From contig SZWC01019002.1 of the NCBI GenBank assembly GCA_023375785.1, positions 19,602 through 47,556 on the forward strand: a stretch of 27,955 nt of DNA. Direction: 5' to 3'. The position numbers were made by a program, and so were the translations under genes. How positions within the stretch are numbered: the stretch's first letter is position 1; each line of letters starts with the position of its first letter. Below are positions 18,176 through 27,231 of the stretch, piece after piece. The notes under the pieces were generated by a model. The model had not been told where the DNA came from. It saw nothing but the letters and a program-made list of their open reading frames with translations, and searched no databases. The DNA comes from Penium margaritaceum. Lineage: Eukaryota; Streptophyta; Zygnematophyceae; Desmidiales; Peniaceae.

Positions 18176-19602
18176 AGGTGGTGACGTGAGTGTGCCCAAG
18201 GCGCTGACCTGACGCCTGCGGTGTCGCTGTAGGCTCTGGTGGCTGGAGCTCCATGGGGGGAAGTCCAGCCGATGGGTGGAGTGGGAGTCGGCTGCTGCGC
18301 CTTGGCCATCGCAGCGTAGACGCGCTGCGCCCAAGCTGGTGCCGGCATGGGGACTGCAGACCCCGGCGGCACGTAGTAGGGCCCCTGGTACACAGGCTGA
18401 GGGCCCAGATCTCCGGGAAATGCCGGATACAGCTGCTGCTGAGGTGGAACAAAGGTAGCTTCACCGAATGGAGAAGGTACACGCGCTCCCCCTGTCCCCT
18501 GTGTCGACCAGGCCGGTGGGTGCAGCTGCTGACCAAACTGGGAGCACGGAGGTGGAAAGGACTGTGGCTGCTGCTGTGGTGATGGGGTCATGATACGGAG
18601 CAGCTCGGGACATTCCCGCCAGAAGTGACCCTGCTGTCCGCAGTAGTTGCAGTTGCGCCCGCCAGCACCCTTACCGCGTCCGCGCCCGCCTCCTGACTGT
18701 GTGCCTCGACCCCCTCCACCGCCGCCTCCGCCTCTGCCTCCTGCGTATCCGGATCCTGGTTGAGCAGCTGCTGAGGACTAATGGACAAAGGCACTGGCTG
18801 AGGGTGTGTCTGCCTCCCGTGCCTCTCCACGGAGGATGTCTTTGTAGTGCCGCAATTCTTCGAACACCTCTGCCAAGTCTGTACTTTCTATGTCAGTGAC
18901 GCGCAGGCGCCGCAGCAAGTTGCGGCGGAAGTCCCTGTACGGCTCTCCAAGGTGAAGCGAAACGAGATCGAGCCACTCAAGCACGGAGTAGGGAGCCCCA
19001 AGTCCGAGGATGCGACGACGTATGTCCATCGCAGCATCCCAGTACTCTGTTATCGGTGCGCCTGGCTTGGGGTACAGGTCACGCAGTCTGTCGCGAAGGG
19101 TGATGACTAGCGCCATGCCCCGTTCCTCGTGGGGGGTGGCAAGGTGCTACCATGCCTCGTGTGGAAGAGGGGCACCGCTGCGCGGGTTGGTTGGATCTTC
19201 CCCTTTCCCGCCAAAATGAAGATGGCGGATTGCGTATGCCTGTTCATCGGGAAGGACTCAGACAAGGGCGTTGAAGGCCCGTAGGAGGATGCGCTCATCG
19301 GCGTCGTTAGACGGTGGTGAGAGATACAGGTCGTCAAGACCGTGTTCTGCTGCGCACGCAAGGAAAATGTCTTTCCAAGCGAGGAAGTCGTGTGCACCTA
19401 AAGGCGGTGGCGTCAGGTCCTTCTATGACATGACCTTTGTGAGGTCATCCCACGTGACGGTGCCGGAGGTGCCGGCGGGTTGATTCGCCGGTTGGCTCCC
19501 GGCGGGTTGATTAGCGCCGGGAGCAGGATTGCACCCTGGCACAGAGCCGACGGTACTCACGCTTAGTGCCGGGCGGTTCACTGTCGTGGAAGTGCTTGCC
19601 AT
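18154..19602 (-). pseudogene. Element A gag
   Basis: The ATG at 19602-19600 opens a serine/threonine- and proline-rich leader with NQPAG repeats (residues 25-45). It is followed by a stop near 19425, the motif FLAWKDIFLACAAEHGLDDLYL, another stop near 19260 and a frameshift near 19190. The frame 19116-18778 holds the capsid core (VITLRDRLRDLYPKPGAPI, GAPYSVLEWLDLVSLHLGEP). A single stop at 18783-18781 separates it from a glycine/arginine-rich segment and an intact CCHC zinc knuckle (NCNYCGQQGHFWRECP, about 18657-18610). A proline- and glutamine-rich tail runs to 18154. Four interruptions make it inactive. The knuckle would bind the genomic RNA. Confidence 0.88.
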
Positions 19603-20006
19603 GGTGCCGGGCCCCTTCTATCGGCCTGATCCGTTGGCTAGAAAGGCACACAAGGGGAGGAGACGACCAAAACGTCCTTGGTCACGTCGCCGCTGGTCCT
19701 GGAGCGTCTGCGACCGTCGTGCGACGCCTCTGTGCCACGTTGAGTGGCCTGGTTGCCTCCCCGTCGGCGGACGGGTCTCTTGACATGCGGCCTTGGCGGG
19801 CTTCACCCCCTTAGGACCACCTTGCGTGGCTCTACTGCTGCGCACAGATCCAGGGAGGGTCTGGCCGCCTAGCGCGCACGTCGCGGACGGCTACGGCCTG
19901 CTGCAGTGGCGGCGGGAGCCGTCACGGGCCTTCAGCGCCGTGGGAGGGGCCGCCACGCAATTTGCAACCTGCTGCTAGCTAGCGATCTCGACGCCCTGTA
20001 ATCAGG
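19603..20006 (-). other. Untranslated leader of element A
   Basis: 404 bp between the PBS and the gag start. It is GC-rich. The minus-strand frame 19845-19618 and the overlapping plus-strand frames show no known motif. A packaging signal would be expected in this part of a copia element, but none can be identified by eye. Confidence 0.6.
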
Positions 20007-20018
20007 GCTCTGATACCA
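20007..20018 (-). other. Primer-binding site of element A
   Basis: Plus-strand GCTCTGATACCA, which is TGGTATCAGAGC on the coding strand, directly abuts the 5' LTR. This is the standard plant copia PBS complementary to initiator tRNA-Met. Confidence 0.95.
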
Positions 20019-20585
20019 TGAGAATTCGATTGCGATTCCAATGGGACAAGTTTCATGCGAAACGGTTAAGTGTGGGGGAAGTTAGAGTCGGGTTAGTGTG
20101 GCGGCCATAGAAGTTGCCACTCACCTAGCACTGCGACGAGGAACAGCCCTGCGGGTGAGTCTCGCTAATCGAGCTCACCCAGCGGCCGGCGAGCGGATCT
20201 CGCCGGCGCACGTCCAAACTTGAGGGCGAAATGTCACTCGAGGCCCAACGTGACACACATGCCCCCTTCAAGGTTTGGAACTAACCTACAGCTATCACAA
20301 CTAACACAATGTCAAATACCTAGACTAAAATAGGTAACTCAGGTTTGACAGTAAATGTGAAGAGCACGAAACAACTAATCAATAATTGTTCATGATCTAG
20401 TGGACAGATGAGGCTTGAGCGATGCTGCCAGGAGGGAAGCGAGCACGGCTGGCGGGGCGGAGGTGTCGCCAGCCCACGGATGACACATGCGCTCATTGTG
20501 CGTCGCCTCCGCTCTCTGGGCCAGCATGCCCTGCACACTCATGGCCACACAAGAGGGGAAAAGTATAAACAGGCGAGACTTAACA
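20019..20585 (-). repeat. 5' LTR of element A
   Basis: 567 bp, the partner of 14440-15004. It ends at TAACA (20581-20585), followed by the CCGAC duplication at 20586-20590. Confidence 0.95.
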
Positions 20586-20590
20586 CCGAC

Positions 20591-20691
20591 ACCTCCCCAG
20601 GTAGGGCCATGGTCACTTAATCTGTACATGAGTGTGAACAGTGTGGGAGGCAAGAGGGCATAGAGTTGTGAGTGGCCAACAAACTTCAACA
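20591..20691 (-). repeat. 3' LTR of element B, proximal piece
   Basis: It matches 27758-27859 with two differences. On the minus strand it opens TGTTGAAGTTTG after the polypurine tract. Together with 13919-14439 it rebuilds one LTR of about 622 bp. Confidence 0.94.
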
Positions 20692-20703
20692 CTCCCCCAT
20701 GAC
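20692..20703 (-). other. Polypurine tract of element B
   Basis: The minus strand reads GGGTCATGGGGGAG just before the LTR. Between it and the pol stop (20781) lies about 80 bp of non-coding sequence, unlike A and D, where pol reads into the LTR. Confidence 0.8.
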
Positions 20704-20780
20704 CCGCAGGCAACTAACCCACACACATGAGAGGACAAGAGAGGAGATCACGAGAGGTGATAGAGATGTATGAGAACGAC

Positions 20781-21398
20781 TCAACCTGGATCATGTGGAC
20801 AGATGAGACCAACAGAGTGAACAGCATCTTTAAAGACATTACGACTGAGTGCCTTAGTGAGAAAGTCAGCTCTCTGAGACCGCGTGTCCACCCAAGCAAC
20901 CTGGACTATGCCAGCAGCAATGCACTCACGAACAAAATGATGTTCCACATTGATGTGCTTGGTGCGTGAATGATGCATGCCACTATTTTCAGCAATGGCC
21001 TTTGTGCTTTGATTGTCGCAGCGCAGAGTGATACAACGGATGGACACATGCAGTTGTTGCAGCAAATGACACAGCCAGACTGCCTCACAAGTGCCTGCAC
21101 CAAGGGCCACATACTCGGCCTCAGCAGTGTTGCGGGCAACACACCCTTGTTTGCCACTTTTCTAGGAGATTGCAGTGCCACCAACCAGAAAGACATATCC
21201 CGTGCGGTTGCGGGCATGAGAGTCATGCGCCCAGTCACTGTCTCTGAAGCTGTCTACCACAACTGAGGGCTGCGCACGAAAGTGCAGCCCAATGTGAGGA
21301 GTGGAGAGGGCGTAGCGCACTACCCTCAACGCAGCCTCAAGATGACGCTCACGGGGACACTGGAAGAACTGTGACAGGAATCTCACAGCAAATACCAC
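20781..21398 (-). pseudogene. Element B RNase H
   Basis: Frame 21398-21162 starts after a frameshift at the RT end (FAVRFLSQFFQCP) and reaches the first RNase H acid in RDSDWAHDSHARNRTGYVFL. A second shift near 21160 passes to a frame with AEAEYVALGAGTCEA (the catalytic glutamate), LRCDNQSTKAIAEN and TKHINVEHHFVRE, closing RADFLTKALS and ending at 20781. The catalytic acids remain, but two frame changes break the protein. It would remove the RNA strand during cDNA synthesis. Confidence 0.9.
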
Positions 21399-21399
21399 A

Positions 21400-22494
21400 T
21401 CAGCGCGAGGTCGTGGCGAGGTACATCATGGAGCCAATGACACGGAGGTCATTGGTCACATCGAATGTCTCCCCCAGTGTGGACACCTCCAGAGACTTCA
21501 GTACGGAGTGACCAGCGGGCGTCATTGGAGAGGATGCCGTGGGAACTGATGTGAGGAGCGGGGTGAAGCGCTCCCCCAGGCTGCGTACATACGCAGCCTG
21601 ATGAACGTGCAAAGTGCGACGCCCATGGTCACGTTCCAGCTCCATGCCAAGAAAGACACGAGCTGGGCCAAGATCCTTCATCTTGTATGCCGACTGGAGC
21701 AAGGCCTTGGCTACCACAATAGATGCGGCATCAGGAGAGGCAATGAGGAGGTCATCCACGTAGACACGAATGGCGACAAGTGACTTGGTGGGGATACTAA
21801 GGAACAATGCTGGGTCCATGGTGCTCATTTTGTAACCCCCTTTCTCAAGGGTCGGTGTGATCTCTTGGTTCCAACAACGTGGGGACTGTTTCAGGCCATA
21901 GAGGGCCTTGCGCAAGCGCCATACCCTGTTTGTTCCATCTGAGAAACCGGGTGGCTGCACCATGTAGATCTCCTCATCCAATCTACCGTGGAGAAAGACA
22001 TTGTTGACATCCATCTCCTCAAGCTCCCAGTCATGCTGAGCGACAAGACTCAGGAGAGCCCTGGCTGTGGTGTAACGACCAACCGGAGCGAAGGTCTCGT
22101 CAAAGTCAACACCGGGGATCTGAGAAAATCCCTTTGCAGTGAGACAAGTCTTGTACCGCTCAACTGTGTTGTTGGGATTCAGCTTGCGACGGTAGACCCA
22201 TTTGGCAGCAAATGCCTTGCGGCCTGGTGGGAGGTCGACAAGTTCGTACACACCATGCTCGGACAGTGCGTCAAGTTTGGAATTCATGGCCTGCTCCCAC
22301 AACGAGGAGTCTGAGGCAGTACGTGCTGCCCGCACAGTCATGGGCTCGGGGAGCAGTGGTGAAAGCCCAACGGCAGCAAAGCACGATGCCACATACCCGG
22401 CGACAGATGAGGATAGAGCTGAGTGGAACTCCTTCTCAACAAGAGAGTAGCCAAGGGCACTACTGGGGTGCATGACGGAGGCTGCAGTGGACAA
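21400..22494 (-). CDS. Element B reverse transcriptase (open frame, partial polyprotein)
   Basis: 364 codons without a stop. The first 60 residues are linker. RT then begins with SSLWEQAMNSKLDALSEHGV, AAKWVYRRKLNP and GFSQIPGVDFDETFAPVGRY. The catalytic region follows: [33 protein letters not shown] and [10 protein letters not shown] (YVDD at 21762-21751), then AYKMKDLGPARVFLGMELE and the connection to RNase H (VIGSMMYLATTSR). It matches copia RT (RVT_2) over its full length and is the best-preserved RT in the window. The first ATG is not a true start, because pol is part of a polyprotein. The frame ends through a frameshift at 21400. Confidence 0.94.
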   Translation of the reverse strand: MSTAASVMHPSSALGYSLVEKEFHSALSSSVAGYVASCFAAVGLSPLLPEPMTVRAARTASDSSLWEQAMNSKLDALSEHGVYELVDLPPGRKAFAAKWVYRRKLNPNNTVERYKTCLTAKGFSQIPGVDFDETFAPVGRYTTARALLSLVAQHDWELEEMDVNNVFLHGRLDEEIYMVQPPGFSDGTNRVWRLRKALYGLKQSPRCWNQEITPTLEKGGYKMSTMDPALFLSIPTKSLVAIRVYVDDLLIASPDAASIVVAKALLQSAYKMKDLGPARVFLGMELERDHGRRTLHVHQAAYVRSLGERFTPLLTSVPTASSPMTPAGHSVLKSLEVSTLGETFDVTNDLRVIGSMMYLATTSR

Positions 22495-23040
22495 GCAAAG
22501 GTACCAAGACCGAGTGCACGGAGACCCGGGTCACCAGAGACCACGGGGTGAGACTGAGAGGGAAGTGCCCGGAGGCACCCTCCACGAGTGTAGGGTGAGA
22601 CCGGTGGGATGGAGGACACACGCGCGGAGGAGGAGGGAGCAGCAGTGCGCTACTGCGCAGACGGAGGGGATAAGGACACAGGGTCAGACGGTTGGGAGAG
22701 AGCTGGTGGTGGGGACATGGCGCCAGTTGGAGGGACAGAGGAGGAGACAGAGGGTATAGGAGAGGTAGAGGGCTCACGAGAGACAGCACCAGGAGAGGCG
22801 GGAGACTGGTGGGGAGAAGGCGAGGCCAGAGGAGCAGAGGATGCGAAGGGGGAAGAGGACAGAGATGGAGAGGAGGGTAGAGCGGAGCTCTGCTCTGACG
22901 ACGAGGAAACAGGGGTTGGCGAGGGACGCCCAGAGGGGAGAACAGGAGGCCCGGAGGGCAGAGGACCATCCCCACCCCGGGGGGGCAGAGAGAGGGACCC
23001 ACCAAAGCGAGGAGAGTCACGCTCAAACAGCTGTTCAAAG
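22495..23040 (-). pseudogene. Element B integrase-RT linker, strongly strand-biased
   Basis: The plus strand is almost all G and A, so the minus strand codes runs of S, P, L and T. The frame 23264-22650 reads RIFFEQLFERDSPRFGGSLS and then long S/P runs, ending GAMSPPPALSQPSDPVS. The first residues, RIFFEQ, look like the end of an integrase C-terminal domain. Frame changes within this stretch link it to the RT frame. The linker has no enzymatic motif. The plus-strand ORF across this region (22609-23673) is its shadow. Confidence 0.75.
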
Positions 23041-24831
23041 AAGATTCTGCTGGGGGGTGTAGGGAGCAGAGGACTCAACCCGGACACCACGAGATTCAAG
23101 GAAACGAGAGGTAGGACCAGAGAATTCACCGTCGTGGTCGCTGCGAAATACACGCAAGAGCCGGCCACAGGCACGTTCAGCCTGCGGGAGCCAGGACTCA
23201 AGAACATCGGTGACATCGCTTTTGTGGTAAAGGGCGAAGACCCAACGGTAGCGAGAGAAGTCATCAGTCAAGCACAGGACGTAATGGCCAAGGCCGCCAA
23301 GAAAGTCATGGGGCAGTGGGCCCATGACGTCAGTGTGGACCAGATCAAGAGGGTGAGCTGTAGTGGACTCAAAGGTGGAGAAAGGGGAACGATGTATTTT
23401 TCCACTGGCACAGTTAAGACAGGAGGACGTGCAGGGAGGGGCAAATGTGGCAGGGTCGAGGCCAAGGGCGGGCCGAAGGCGAAGAAGACGCTGGATAGCA
23501 GCAGTGTGAATGTGGCAGAGGCGGCGATGCAGGAGATCGGCATGGGCGGGAGACAAGGAGGGGGCAACGTGAACAAGAGCAGAGGCAACGGAAGGCGAGG
23601 GCAGTGTCAGCGAGACGCGGAACAAGCGATCACACCGCACACCACGAAGGACAACACGGCCAGACAAGCGTAGAGAGATAGAGACAAGGCCACGGCTGGA
23701 AGAGAAGTCCATGCCCTGGTCGTCAAGGGTGGTCACAGAGAGAAGACTGACCTCAAGATCAGGCATGTACAATACATCAAGAAGGTAGACAGTGCCACCA
23801 GGCCCGACAAAACGGACAACACCAACACCTTGGACAGGGAGCAGTTGGCCGGAGCCTGTGCTCACAGAGTGAACCGACTGGACGGGGCCAAGGGACACGC
23901 AGGAGGAATGATAGGAGGTCATGTGATGTGTGGCCCCCGAGTCTATGATCCAGAGGCCAGATGAGGCACGAGTGGAGAGGAGAACAAGACAGACAGCGAC
24001 GGTACCATGGGCAGATAGGGAGGAAGAATAGCCAAGACGAGTGGGGAATGTGTGCGTCTGCCAATCTTCAATCCAGGCATAATCATCAGGCAAGTCCCCC
24101 TGAACCCGACCAGAGGATGCACCACGAAGTGTGACCTCCGACTCACAGACAGACACACGGGACTGGCCACTCATACTCTCACCTCCCTGAGAGCGAAGGT
24201 GAAGGAGCTCCGCCAACCGACGCTCAACGGTACGCTCCTCGTCACGGCGATCAGAGGAGCGCTCCAAGGAACGGTCGGAGGAGCGGTCAGAGAAGTGCCC
24301 ATCGTCACGAGCCCAATGAGGGACATGGTAGTGAGAAGACGGGGGACCGTAGTATGGAGGACCAGATGGAGGAGGTATCCAGCCCCATGGACTGGGAGCT
24401 GGAGGTGTCGGCTGAAGGGGGGCAAGCGTGGTGGAAAGTACTGAGGCAGAAGACGACGAAGAAGACGCTGCGACGGTCACGACTTCAGCTGCAGAGGAAG
24501 CGGCAACGCCGGTGCGGGCCCAGTGAGCGCACATGGAGGAGGCCAGACGGGCATTGTCACGGGGAGCTGGATATTTCGGTACAGAGTGGCCGGAAGTGCC
24601 ACAGTTCCAACAGGTGACCTCAGCGGCAGTGGGGGCTGAGTTTTTGCCACCGCGGCCACCACCACGACCTTTGCCCCCACGGCCGCCACCACGGCCAGAC
24701 CCACCACCCCCCCCTTTAGAGGCACCCTGAGTGGAGTGCGCTGTAGCCTGCGAAGAAGAAGAGGAATAGGAAGCTGCACTAGAGGAGGAAGAGGAGGCGG
24801 TGGTGATGGCAGCCAATGCAGCGCGATGCAT
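23035..24831 (-). CDS. Element B nucleocapsid, protease and truncated integrase (598-codon frame)
   Basis: Residues 1-65 are a serine-rich then RGG-rich end of gag. A zinc knuckle at residues 74-87 (CWNCGTSGHSVPKY) has its last cysteine replaced by Y. Residues 185-215 are an S-D-R-rich repeat. The protease active site is IIDSGATHHMTS (D297, codon 23943-23941), with VLYMPDLEVSLLSV further on. GAG-pre-integrase keeps the HHCC set (HRRLCHIH, CLNCASGKIHR). Integrase aspartates lie in VHTDVMGPL (D501) and RSDHDGEF (D565, where the usual NG is HD). The frame stops right after PYTPQQN. The usual GVAE and about 110 further codons are missing, so the catalytic glutamate is absent. The open frame is long, but integration by this copy is not expected. 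Confidence 0.93.
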   Translation of the reverse strand: MHRAALAAITTASSSSSSAASYSSSSSQATAHSTQGASKGGGGGSGRGGGRGGKGRGGGRGGKNSAPTAAEVTCWNCGTSGHSVPKYPAPRDNARLASSMCAHWARTGVAASSAAEVVTVAASSSSSSASVLSTTLAPLQPTPPAPSPWGWIPPPSGPPYYGPPSSHYHVPHWARDDGHFSDRSSDRSLERSSDRRDEERTVERRLAELLHLRSQGGESMSGQSRVSVCESEVTLRGASSGRVQGDLPDDYAWIEDWQTHTFPTRLGYSSSLSAHGTVAVCLVLLSTRASSGLWIIDSGATHHMTSYHSSCVSLGPVQSVHSVSTGSGQLLPVQGVGVVRFVGPGGTVYLLDVLYMPDLEVSLLSVTTLDDQGMDFSSSRGLVSISLRLSGRVVLRGVRCDRLFRVSLTLPSPSVASALVHVAPSLSPAHADLLHRRLCHIHTAAIQRLLRLRPALGLDPATFAPPCTSSCLNCASGKIHRSPFSTFESTTAHPLDLVHTDVMGPLPHDFLGGLGHYVLCLTDDFSRYRWVFALYHKSDVTDVLESWLPQAERACGRLLRVFRSDHDGEFSGPTSRFLESRGVRVESSAPYTPQQNLL

Positions 24832-25751
24832 GCGCTTGTTCTACAAGGCGTTCCACCAGTCGGTGAGGCACGATGCAGTGAAGTCAAAAAGAGGGCCGAT
24901 TCCGGGTGGGGCATCAGCACGTACAGGTTCAGAGGCAAGGCACTCAAGTTCCGCCTGAGAGACATGCAGATATCAGTGAGACAGCTCTGGGATGAAGCCA
25001 GCAACGATGGAAAAACAGGCTGAGAGAGGACCGGGGGCGGCCTTGCCAAGGTCCTGAAGCAGGCGCAGACTGCGCGCCGAATACTCATCTGCTGTCTCAT
25101 CAGTGCGCATTTGCAATGTGTTGAACTGAACAGTGAGCGCACTCTGGACCGCGTGCCCAATCACTGTTTTGTGACGGCGGATAAGGGCGTAAGCACCGAC
25201 GGGATCAGCAGTGATGCCGCGGGAAGGGTCTGCATTGTACGTACCAATGTCGTCGAGAAGACTCTCGGGGTCTACATTGATGAGGGCCCGCACAGCGCGA
25301 GCAGCCTCCGTAGGCTGTGGTACAAACGTTGCCTTGGCAAGAGAGTAGTACTCCCAAAGGAGCTCATCCTGGGCCCAAGCGCTGAAGCGGGTCTCCCAAG
25401 ATGTGAACGTGAGTTTAGACGTAAACTGTGGTGGTGGCGTCTCAAAATCTTTTTGCCGAGCTGGGAGCAGAGCACGGGCAAAGATTGATGCTGAGAGAGA
25501 GGGAGAAGAGGAATTTGCAACTGCACCACCAGGAGGAGCGGACGAATCTGCTGAGCCAGACTCGGTGGTAGGGAGAAGTGCAACAAAGCCTGGCATGGCA
25601 GGCGCTCAATCACTAAGGTGGTCACTGTGGCCGCTAGTTCGTGCTGTGCTTCCCGCCCCTGATGAAGTTCATCCTCAGCTCTGCGGCATTCTGCTTGCGC
25701 CTCACTAAGAGTGGCCTGAATGGCCTCTATAGTCTCCTCTGGTCCAGGCAT
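24832..25751 (-). pseudogene. Element B gag, N-terminal and capsid part
   Basis: The ATG at 25751-25749 begins MPGPEETIEAIQATLSEAQA, and the next 50 residues look like a coiled coil (E-, A- and Q-rich with hydrophobic spacing). A frameshift near 25600 passes to frame 25596-24973, which contains a linker and the capsid-like core (FTSWETRFSAWAQDELLWEYY, ALIRRHKTVIGHAVQSAL, TADEYSARSLRLLQDLGKA). A stop at 24973-24975, then YLHVSQAELECLAS and another stop near 24843, precede the 598-codon frame with the nucleocapsid. It is the structural shell protein of the particle. It is separated from the upstream ORF (25852-26688) by 100 bp and lies in a different frame. Confidence 0.85.
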
Positions 25752-25851
25752 GATGAGAGAATGAAGCTGTGAATGCAGGTGGCATGAGGGGAGAATGCGA
25801 GGACGTGTAAGAGAGTGTTGAGTGTCCCTGTGGAATGCGGTGCTCACCGAG

Positions 25852-26688
25852 CTAGTGACACGGAAGAAGGATGAAGAGCGGCGGGACAACAGCTGCAGCT
25901 GAGGAGAAGAGGACGGCCACCCAACCTGCGACCGCCACCGTGAGACACAGGAGCCCCGTCGCGGTGGCCCCAGCAACCGCTGCTGAGGCTGAGGCCACCA
26001 GAACGCCAGTGGTGATGTGTGGTGTGATGTCGCGAGGAGCACAAGTTGGCGTGAGCACCGCTGCTGCGGTGGATGCTGGAATGGAGCCGACTCCGCTGGA
26101 AGTGGCATCTGCTGCTGTGGATGCTGCTGTGGCAATGGATGCTGCTGCTGCTGCTGTGATCTGAGTAGCAATGTTTACACCAGCAGCTGCCAGGAGAGTG
26201 AGCGAGGCAGCCGTCTGAGCGTATGCCTCAGCCACTCGACCCACTGCCGTCTGCGTGGGAGCACGGGAGGCCCTGGCCGTGGCTGCAAAGGTGGCAGCAG
26301 CACCAGCATCTACGTCAAGGACAGCTCCTGCCAGGCCAATGGAGTCGGTGTGCACTGGAAGGACGCGGATGACGCCGGGCACCTCAGGTGCAGTGGACGC
26401 CTCAGCAGATCCTGCTGCGGTAGGAGGAGGGGCTGGAGTGGGTGCAGCTGCTGGTTCGGCAGACTGTGAGCTCCGGGAAGATTGCATCCTTGGTGAGAGA
26501 GGTGGTGACGAAGGGAGGTCGTCTGGGGTGTAAACCTGACGGTCTATCTCCTCCCTCTGGCGCTCAGCTGCTGCGTCAATATCTTCTTGCCAGTACGTGT
26601 GATCAATCATGCGCACCCACAGAGGGGTGTCGTCATCGTCAGCCAGTGTGAAGACTGAGTGGGCTGCTGTTGCAGCCGAGAGAGGCAT
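25852..26688 (-). CDS. Unassigned 278-codon ORF between the 5' LTR and gag of element B
   Basis: I do not recognise a family. The ATG is at 26688-26686, 530 bp inside the PBS, and the frame is open to a TAG at 25854-25852. Residues 1-70 are hydrophilic and acidic (DDDDTPLWVRMIDHTYW, then EDIDAAAERQREEIDRQ). Residues 70-110 are rich in S, P and A. Residues 110-225 are alanine-rich with many valines and threonines, partly from GCN repeats. The last 45 residues are strongly hydrophobic (LLCLTVAVAGWVAVLF, then VVPPLFILL) and could span a membrane. It lies on the same strand as gag, ahead of it. Low complexity means that a chance open frame cannot be excluded. An accessory or leader protein is the other possibility. 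Confidence 0.4.
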   Translation of the reverse strand: MPLSAATAAHSVFTLADDDDTPLWVRMIDHTYWQEDIDAAAERQREEIDRQVYTPDDLPSSPPLSPRMQSSRSSQSAEPAAAPTPAPPPTAAGSAEASTAPEVPGVIRVLPVHTDSIGLAGAVLDVDAGAAATFAATARASRAPTQTAVGRVAEAYAQTAASLTLLAAAGVNIATQITAAAAASIATAASTAADATSSGVGSIPASTAAAVLTPTCAPRDITPHITTGVLVASASAAVAGATATGLLCLTVAVAGWVAVLFSSAAAVVPPLFILLPCH

Positions 26689-27218
26689 ACCAAGTATGCC
26701 ACGCGTTGGGCACAGTTGCGGTGGAGAGGGAAGAGGGGCGGAGAGGTCGACGTGCAGCCGAGGAGAGCGGACAGCTGAGTGCCATTGTGGGCAGCTACGG
26801 AAAGAGAGAGAGGCAGCTGAGAGAACAGCTGAGAGAGCAGCTGCGGGTGAAACCGCGAGTTACGGACAGCCGAGAGCAGCCGAGCGGAACTGCGGAGAGC
26901 AGAAGGCGGCTGAGAGGAGCTGCGAGTGTGGTCCAGGGACGAGAGCAGACGAACAGCTTAGAGCAGTGAGCCACGGAGAATGGGTGAGCAGGCAAGAGAG
27001 CACCCACGGGTCTCGAAGAGTCGAGGACAACGAGGCGAGAACGGCTGCTGCGGGCTGGCAAGGGTTTAACAGCGAGCACCTAGAAGTGCTGCTGCTCAAG
27101 GCCGAAGAGACGGCCGGCAGCATTGAATGTCCGCTATGGTGATGCACGGGCCACGGGAGATGTGGACCGCAGAAGTTCAAGGACCAGGATCGACGAGCGG
27201 TGGGATTGGATCCTCATC
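26689..27218 (-). other. Leader of element B, purine-rich with repeated CAGC(T/C)GAGAG motifs
   Basis: 530 bp between the PBS and the unassigned ORF. The plus strand is rich in G and A. CAGCTGAGAG-like motifs recur at about 26771, 26815 and 26828, with variants near 26870-26910 (CAGCCGAGAG, CGGCTGAGAG). Frames on either strand give only low-complexity peptides with no known motif. Confidence 0.6.
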
Positions 27219-27230
27219 GCTCTGATACCA
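27219..27230 (-). other. Primer-binding site of element B
   Basis: Plus-strand GCTCTGATACCA is identical to that of element A. One G (27231) separates it from the 5' LTR. Confidence 0.93.
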
Positions 27231-27231
27231 G

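Larger units (their letters stand above)
14440..20585 (-). mobile_element. Element A: complete Ty1/copia retrotransposon nested in the 3' LTR of B
   Basis: Length 6146 bp. The LTRs (14440-15004 and 20019-20585) are about 96% identical by eye, with TG...CA ends. The PBS (20007-20018) exactly matches the standard initiator tRNA-Met complement, and the polypurine tract is 15005-15013. A perfect 5-bp duplication CCGAC flanks it (14435-14439 and 20586-20590). The intact target is seen in B's other LTR near 27753-27757. Gag, protease, integrase, RT and RNase H are in copia order but have frameshifts and stops. Confidence 0.96.

Noticed and set aside
18778..18790. Programmed readthrough or stop between capsid and nucleocapsid in A
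   Set aside because: Three other interruptions occur in the same gag, so a single stop here is most simply decay.
22609..23673. 354-codon plus-strand ORF
   Set aside because: It is antisense to B's linker and integrase, whose minus-strand translation has clear integrase motifs; the plus frame stays open because of purine bias.
25871..26469. Alanine- and cysteine-rich plus-strand ORFs
   Set aside because: They are shadows of the GCN repeat in the minus-strand 278-codon ORF.
26609..27142. 177-codon plus-strand ORF rich in E, R and A
   Set aside because: It is low-complexity, lies opposite B's leader and matches no motif; purine-rich DNA easily gives open frames.
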